A stretch of 45,062 nt of DNA from Candidatus Zixiibacteriota bacterium (lineage in GTDB: Bacteria > Zixibacteria > MSB-5A5 > UBA10806): contig CP070742.1 of the NCBI GenBank assembly GCA_020348065.1, forward strand, positions 875,499 to 920,560. Reading direction: 5' to 3'. Each line of letters starts with the position of its first letter. The first letter of the stretch is position 1. The position numbers were made by a program, and so were the translations under genes. Of the stretch, positions 42,770 through 45,062 are shown one piece after another. The notes under the pieces were generated by a model, which did no database searches, had not been told where the DNA came from, and saw only the letters and a program-made list of their open reading frames with translations.

Positions 42770-43468
42770 TTGAATTCCGGACTGATATGCGTGTCGCTGT
42801 TCACCGCGGATGGTGCAGGTATCTGGATCGCATCTATTCTTACCCTGGCCATTTATTCCTTTCTCTATAAAGACAATCCCATCTACAGGTTCTCTGAGAG
42901 CCTTTTAATCGGAATATCGGTCGGATTTCTTCTGGTAACCACCTTTGATACCACCCTTTTACCGAAAGCTTTTGAACCGGTCGGCAAGGGCCTTTCGGTA
43001 ATGTTTGGAATCGGAGGGTTCGGCTCGATAATCTCGTTTATATGGCTGTTGATTCCGGTAGCCCTGGGGCTATTGATGTTCGCCAGGTTCGTTCCGAAGT
43101 ATGCCTGGATGTCGCGGGTTGCGTTGGCTCTTTATATCGGCTTCGGAGCAGGTGCTTCCATTCCAGCAAATATGCAATCTTATATATTAAGGCAGATTGA
43201 CGCAACTATAAGACCGTTTTTGCATATCGATTCGTTCTGGTCATTGATTAACGCCATCGTGATCCTGGCGGGATTGATATCGACATTGTTTTATTTCTTC
43301 TTTTCAAAGGAGCAAAAAGGAGCTTTTGGGAAGATAACGCGGCTGGGAACATTTTATCTTATGATATTTTTCGGAGCTACCTTCGGATATACGGTCATGG
43401 CGCGCATTTCACTGCTTATCGGCCGGTTGACATTTTTGCTTAAAGACTGGTTGGGATTGATTTCATAA
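42770..43468 (+). CDS. Polytopic membrane protein, fourth gene of the module
   Basis: A 232-residue, very hydrophobic protein with about seven membrane segments. A short polar loop KDNPIYRFSESLLIG near residue 34 and KEQKGAFGKITRLG near residue 182 are the main cytoplasmic loops. The start is TTG 42770, with GAGG at 42758-42761 eight bases upstream, and it lies one base after the previous stop. I do not recognise a family. With the second gene it would form the membrane core of the module. A transcription start for the following gene may lie just after it (TTGATT 43457-43462 with TATTAG 43481-43486). Confidence 0.82.
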   Translation: MNSGLICVSLFTADGAGIWIASILTLAIYSFLYKDNPIYRFSESLLIGISVGFLLVTTFDTTLLPKAFEPVGKGLSVMFGIGGFGSIISFIWLLIPVALGLLMFARFVPKYAWMSRVALALYIGFGAGASIPANMQSYILRQIDATIRPFLHIDSFWSLINAIVILAGLISTLFYFFFSKEQKGAFGKITRLGTFYLMIFFGATFGYTVMARISLLIGRLTFLLKDWLGLIS

Positions 43469-43517
43469 GTTCCGCGTTTTTATTAGATAATAAATTTCGA
43501 CATGACTGGAGTGGGTG

Positions 43518-45062
43518 ATGAAAAAGATAGCAGCAATAGTGTTAATAGCGGCGGCGTTTTTTTCCTGTTCAAAAGACGAGATGAGAAGCTGGCAGAGATA
43601 TAATTTACCTGAAGGATTCGCTGATTCGCATATTTTAAGTATCGATGTAAAAGGAGATTCGATATTAATCGGAACCTTCGGCAGGGGAGCGCTTTTCAGC
43701 GACAATAACGGTGGAAGCTGGGCTGTATTCGATACGGGCAAGGGACTGTCATGGAATTTTATTCTGGGTGGAGATTGGGACAAAAAGTATATCATCCTCG
43801 CTACGCTGGGCGACGGACTCAATATCTCCACCGATTACGGAAAAAGCTGGGAACGATTTGGATATAATTTCTTTGGTATCGAATATCTCTATACGGTGAA
43901 TGCCAAGATAATAAAAGGGAAAAAATATGTTCCCACCGCCGACGGCCTGGTGATTTTTGAGAATATAAAAGATTGGAGCGCCCTGGATGAAAAAAGCGGG
44001 ATCGGATCTCAGTATATATACGATATGAAAATCAGGGGCGACACCATTGCACTGGGCACCTTGTATGGTTTGTCATTTTCCGGTGATGGCGGCGCCACCT
44101 GGGCAAATTTCTCTCCCAACGACAAATATTCCTCGGAACATATTCCCGACTGTAAGGTCAGGGCCGTGGAATTCGCCGGCGACAGAATTTTCGCGGGCTG
44201 CGATGATGGTTTGTATTTTTCAAAAAACGGGGGAGGCGCCTGGGAAAAAGCCGGCGACGGTTTCCTCTCAAGCCCCTTTGTGCGAGATCTCTTGATTGAC
44301 GGTGAGCAAAATCTCTGGATCGCGACCTATAAGGAGATAGCGGCTTACAATTTGAAAATCAAGAGCTGGAAGGTATATAATTATGAAAAAGGACTGCCTC
44401 GGGGCGGGGTGAATTGTGTCGGTATAACAGTAGAAGGAGAGGTACTGGCGGGCACCAACACCGGATTGTTCAGATTGGTTTCGGACGCTCCGGAGCTTAT
44501 AGATGAAGGACATGTTGAAATCGAATTTTCAGAAACCGAGGTTCCCAAACATCAATGGATGTTGCGCCCGGTCCGTCCCCATGATCAGAATCTGAAAGAT
44601 CAAACTTATTTATACGGTTCCACCATGGGGGGAAATTTCAGGCAGCACCAGGGTAATGAATACAACGCCCCCGAAGGAACGCCGCTTCTGGCGGTCGATG
44701 ACGGTACTATTGTGTTTATCGACAGAGAAATAGGCCATTCGGTTTTAAAATGCGATCGCAGAGAGGGGGATTTTTACGTCTACGCCCATTACCATCATCA
44801 GCACGATATTTTCAAGAATATTGGAGATGCTGTTAAAAGGGGAGATATTATTGGATCAATTGGCAAAAAGGGTAATGTGACCAACGAGCATCTTCATTTT
44901 GAGGTATCCCTCTCCGACCTGGATGATTCAAACCAGGAAAGTCATGCCCGCAATCCCGAATTGTGGGTTGAGCCGCTTCCCGGTACAGGCACAATTGTCG
45001 GCAAGGCGGTGGATGAAACCGGGGCGTCTGTTCCCGGAGTAAGGATTTACGGGGTCACCAAA
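43518..45062 (+). CDS. Propeller-M23 peptidase lipoprotein (cut by window end)
   Basis: The open frame from ATG 43518 runs 515 residues to the window edge without a stop. A short signal ends FFSC (Cys 18), lipoprotein-like. Residues 20-330 form a beta-propeller of repeated units (ILIGTFGRGALFSDNNGGSW, ILATLGDGLNISTDYGKSW, IFAGCDDGLYFSKNGGGAW), like two-component-regulator or YCF48-type propellers. Residues about 360-480 are an M23 endopeptidase domain with H377 and the later HLHFEV (H458, H460); the usual Asp of HxxxD is Glu381. A carboxypeptidase-regulatory-like domain begins at the end (GTIVGKAVDETGASVPGV). It probably cleaves peptidoglycan cross-links in the periplasm. It may or may not belong to the module upstream. 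Confidence 0.88.
   Translation, partial: MKKIAAIVLIAAAFFSCSKDEMRSWQRYNLPEGFADSHILSIDVKGDSILIGTFGRGALFSDNNGGSWAVFDTGKGLSWNFILGGDWDKKYIILATLGDGLNISTDYGKSWERFGYNFFGIEYLYTVNAKIIKGKKYVPTADGLVIFENIKDWSALDEKSGIGSQYIYDMKIRGDTIALGTLYGLSFSGDGGATWANFSPNDKYSSEHIPDCKVRAVEFAGDRIFAGCDDGLYFSKNGGGAWEKAGDGFLSSPFVRDLLIDGEQNLWIATYKEIAAYNLKIKSWKVYNYEKGLPRGGVNCVGITVEGEVLAGTNTGLFRLVSDAPELIDEGHVEIEFSETEVPKHQWMLRPVRPHDQNLKDQTYLYGSTMGGNFRQHQGNEYNAPEGTPLLAVDDGTIVFIDREIGHSVLKCDRREGDFYVYAHYHHQHDIFKNIGDAVKRGDIIGSIGKKGNVTNEHLHFEVSLSDLDDSNQESHARNPELWVEPLPGTGTIVGKAVDETGASVPGVRIYGVTK

Overview
The window reads as a chromosomal segment of a Gram-negative bacterium, probably an uncultured lineage near the FCB superphylum (a Zixibacteria-like genome is my best guess). 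The basis is indirect: outer-membrane-type barrels and many signal-peptide lipoproteins; a subtilase with an FlgD-like C-terminal sorting domain and an Ig-like module beginning IGPQSV, a wording I associate from memory with Zixibacteria proteins; and housekeeping genes packed in ATGA-overlapping operons. Putative promoters follow the classical TTGACA-17-TATAAT pattern. I see no rRNA, tRNA, CRISPR array or insertion sequence, and no gene-free stretch over 300 bases (the longest are 16521-16796 and 30151-30362).

Layout. (1) 1-414 is the end of an unrecognised gene. (2) 506-5293 is a poly-gamma-glutamate operon, pgsB-pgsC-pgsW, followed by a basic secreted protein built from two similar halves and an outer-membrane barrel; no pgsA/capA is present. 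(3) 5350-8982 holds pcm, a lipoprotein, PspC and LiaF-like envelope-stress proteins and a hotdog thioesterase. (4) 8954-16520 holds a very large M1 peptidase with a barrel-like C-terminus, a tetraheme cytochrome c ended by a clear terminator, a SigR/RsrA-like sigma/anti-sigma pair on the minus strand, a divergent subtilase and a degenerate receiver/HisKA protein. (5) 16797-20887 is sucC, a PrcB-like lipoprotein, sucD, an asparaginase and an HD hydrolase. (6) About 20905-24566 is an AT-rich insert with a RadC-type HhH fragment and a 1083-residue restriction/methylation-type enzyme. (7) 24583-30150 holds a small unknown protein, tryptophanase, a long transketolase-family enzyme and an aminotransferase. 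(8) 30363-37204 is a muropeptide-processing operon: alr, an NlpC/P60 peptidase, a C39-type peptidase, LD-carboxypeptidase, a dipeptide epimerase and an amidase. (9) 37209-40064 (minus) is a CUT1 sugar ABC importer without its ATPase. (10) 40199-43468 is a four-gene membrane module whose first member resembles DUF6754, followed by a propeller-M23 lipoprotein cut by the window end.

How they fit together. The dominant theme is the cell envelope: anionic polymer synthesis and probable export, stress sensing, peptidoglycan turnover with recovery of D-amino acids and D-Glu dipeptides, and secreted peptidases. The best candidates for something undescribed are the four-gene DUF6754-like module, the Gram-negative pgs locus with its two extra envelope proteins, and the HhH-only RadC fragment overlapping a restriction/methylation gene. 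All functions are inferred from reading the sequence; no database search was run.
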